Shown one piece after another: positions 62,795-64,000 of a stretch of 64,000 nt of DNA. Numbering within the stretch: position 1 is the stretch's first letter; every line of letters starts with the position of its first letter. The stretch is from an uncultured Desulfobacteraceae bacterium (GTDB lineage Bacteria; Desulfobacterota; Desulfobacteria; Desulfobacterales; UBA5852). Made by a program: the position numbers and the translations under genes. Below the pieces are notes generated by a model, which was given only the letters and a program-made list of their open reading frames with translations, did no database searches and was not told where the DNA came from. The stretch lies in contig CAJXSL010000014.1 in assembly GCA_913060875.1 (NCBI GenBank), forward strand, positions 62,001-126,000, in the 5' to 3' direction.

Positions 62795-62827
62795 ATGGCC
62801 CGGAATATTTCCGGGCCATTTTCTTTT
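62795..62827 (+). terminator. Intrinsic terminator after fhs
   Basis: ATGGCCCGGAA-TAT-TTCCGGGCCAT followed by TTTTCTTTT. An additional stem GCATCCGCC/GGCGGATGC lies just before it (62758-62777). Confidence 0.92.
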
Positions 62828-62934
62828 GCCCTTGTGCCAATGGTTTGGTATGAAAACGCCGGTCCTCAGGTTGGAATGTAGCGTTTCAGCCAATGATGAT
62901 AATTTTTTTTCGTTTTAATTGGTTTTAGGTTTTC

Positions 62935-63164
62935 CCCATTGTCCCGCGCCGAGCATCGGCGGGGCGGACGGGAAAAAGCACGCGGACTGTCTGAACCCGC
63001 CGTAGCCAAAGCGAAGGCGGGTGAGTTTCCGCGTGCTCCGGCCGCACCGACGACGCGCAGGGAAGTGCGAAGCACCGCGGGACACGGGCGTCTGAAGCCT
63101 GTCACGCCGTTTTCAGGAAAGGCGTGATTGGTTCGTTTTCTTCCACGTGGAAGAAAATGAACAG
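62935..63164 (+). repeat. Structured repeat E, copy 2 (long form)
   Basis: Matches 28862-29051 from CCCATTGTCCCGCGCCGAGC to the terminal TTCTTCCACGTGGAAGAA palindrome. Stem AGCACGCGGA (62977-62986) with TCCGCGTGCT (63028-63037) is fully Watson-Crick here, enclosing ACCCGCC/GGCGGGT (62995-63022). It has about 40 extra bases after the shared CGACGACGCGCAGGG. The gap 62741-63236 between fhs and the radical SAM gene also holds the fhs terminator; no gene in it. Confidence 0.88.
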
Positions 63165-63236
63165 CAAAAAAAGATTCTCTGAAGATATAAATTGGAAACC
63201 GAACATCCCAAAAACCTTATATAAATTTTCAATGCC

Positions 63237-64000
63237 ATGACCAACCGCGTACTGCTCATCAACCCCGCCTACCCCCTTTCGGAAACCCCCTCGCCCCCCC
63301 TGGGACTGGCCTATCTGGCCGGCGCCCTGGAGGCGGCCGGGGCGACTGTGGGTATTCTCGACCTGGTGGTTATGCCGAAAACCGCCGACACCATTGCCAA
63401 GGCCATCGAAACCTTCCGTCCGGATGCGGTGGGCGTCACCGCCGTCACCATGACCGCCGAAAGCGCCTTCGGGATCATCCGTGAAGTCAAACAGGCCGCG
63501 CCTGACGTGCTGACGATGATGGGCGGCCCCCATGCCACCTTCACAACCGCGGGAACCCTGGCGGCCGTACCTGAACTGGATGTCATCGTACGCGGGGAAG
63601 GCGAACAGACCCTCCTCGACCTCCTGGCGGAACGTCGCCGGCCCGGTCGCTGGACCACCATCCCGGGACTGGCCTTTCGCAATGGCGCCGGCATTCACGA
63701 GACTTCCTGGCGCAAGCCGGTTGACGACCTGAACGACCTGCCGGGGCCGGCCCGCCACGGCCTGCCCCTGGGGCGCTACCGTACCTTGGGCATGCCGGTC
63801 AGCGTCACCACCAGCCGGGGTTGCCCCTTTCAATGCGCCTTCTGCGTCGGGCGGCGCATGGTCGGGGCCCGGGTCCGCTATCGCAAGCCACTGCGGGTCG
63901 TCGATGAAATCGAAACCCTGGCGGCCCTCGGATTCCGGCAAATCAACGTGGCCGACGATCTTTTTACCGCCAACCCGCGGCACTGCAAGGCCATTTGTGA
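63237..64000 (+). CDS. B12-binding radical SAM protein, C-terminus cut by window edge
   Basis: The first 254 residues are visible. An N-terminal cobalamin-binding Rossmann domain (about 1-140; LLINPAYPLSETPSPPLGLA, and VGVTAVTMTAESAFGI) is followed by the radical SAM cluster motif GCPFQCAFC (CxxxCxxC) and the start of the TIM barrel. The family includes Elp3-like and BchE-like methyltransferases and cyclases; the short visible part does not decide which. No SD is seen before the ATG. It is preceded by repeat E copy 2. Confidence 0.88.
   Translation, partial: MTNRVLLINPAYPLSETPSPPLGLAYLAGALEAAGATVGILDLVVMPKTADTIAKAIETFRPDAVGVTAVTMTAESAFGIIREVKQAAPDVLTMMGGPHATFTTAGTLAAVPELDVIVRGEGEQTLLDLLAERRRPGRWTTIPGLAFRNGAGIHETSWRKPVDDLNDLPGPARHGLPLGRYRTLGMPVSVTTSRGCPFQCAFCVGRRMVGARVRYRKPLRVVDEIETLAALGFRQINVADDLFTANPRHCKAIC

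Overview
The window looks like a chromosome segment of an anaerobic, diazotrophic, sulfate-reducer-type Desulfobacterota (Desulfosarcina/Desulfobacteraceae-like). This rests on gene content: nifH-I1-I2-D-K-E-N-B order with PII-like nifI genes inside the operon, a formate-tetrahydrofolate ligase, a complete Tad pilus locus, and moderately GC-rich coding DNA separated by spacers full of palindromic repeats. The genus is an inference. No rRNA, tRNA or CRISPR array was seen.

Layout. (1) 1-4032, minus strand: an ECF sigma factor, a membrane protein with a glycogen-binding-type E-set domain (possible anti-sigma factor) and a secreted protein, flanked by two related TPR proteins. (2) 4372-7579, minus: a J-domain protein, an isoprenylcysteine-methyltransferase-like membrane protein, a retropepsin-like protease, and an IS630-type transposase relative that has lost its catalytic residues. 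(3) 7635-22885, minus: a Tad/Flp pilus operon read from flp through cpaA, cpaB, cpaC, a small lipoprotein, tadE, tadG, cpaE, cpaF, tadB, tadC and tadD. It continues into three accessory genes: an SH3 membrane protein, a TPR/LytR_C protein and an AAA ATPase. A near-consensus sigma-54 promoter lies upstream of flp. (4) 24100-39016, minus: nifA, then nifH, nifI1, nifI2, nifD, nifK, nifE, nifN, nifB, a [2Fe-2S] ferredoxin, two unrecognised small genes, a GNAT acetyltransferase and nifV. NifA is expected to activate the sigma-54 promoter in front of nifH. (5) 39421-48822: ftsH, a divergent MerR/B12-binding (CarH-like) regulator, an EF-hand protein, an RND efflux pump with its adaptor, and an unknown gene behind its own sigma-54 promoter. 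(6) 49085-56779: a LysR regulator, WrbA, a dienelactone hydrolase, two EamA transporters and an RNase II-family exonuclease. (7) 57015-64000, plus: a heterodimeric ABC exporter, formate-tetrahydrofolate ligase, and the start of a B12-binding radical SAM protein.

The most unusual content is between genes. Three families of structured repeats recur through the window: (i) a roughly 125-bp hairpin element, three full copies and one collapsed copy; (ii) a modular long-palindrome element, four copies, whose arms differ between copies but remain self-complementary; (iii) a 190-230-bp element, two copies, with nested stems whose sequence differences keep pairing through G-T wobbles. The nif operon also carries a perfect period-7 array, a period-8 array and a hairpin that contains the nifK stop codon. 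These could shape transcript ends and stoichiometry, but no function is shown here. All gene functions are read from sequence motifs and family knowledge; no database search was run.
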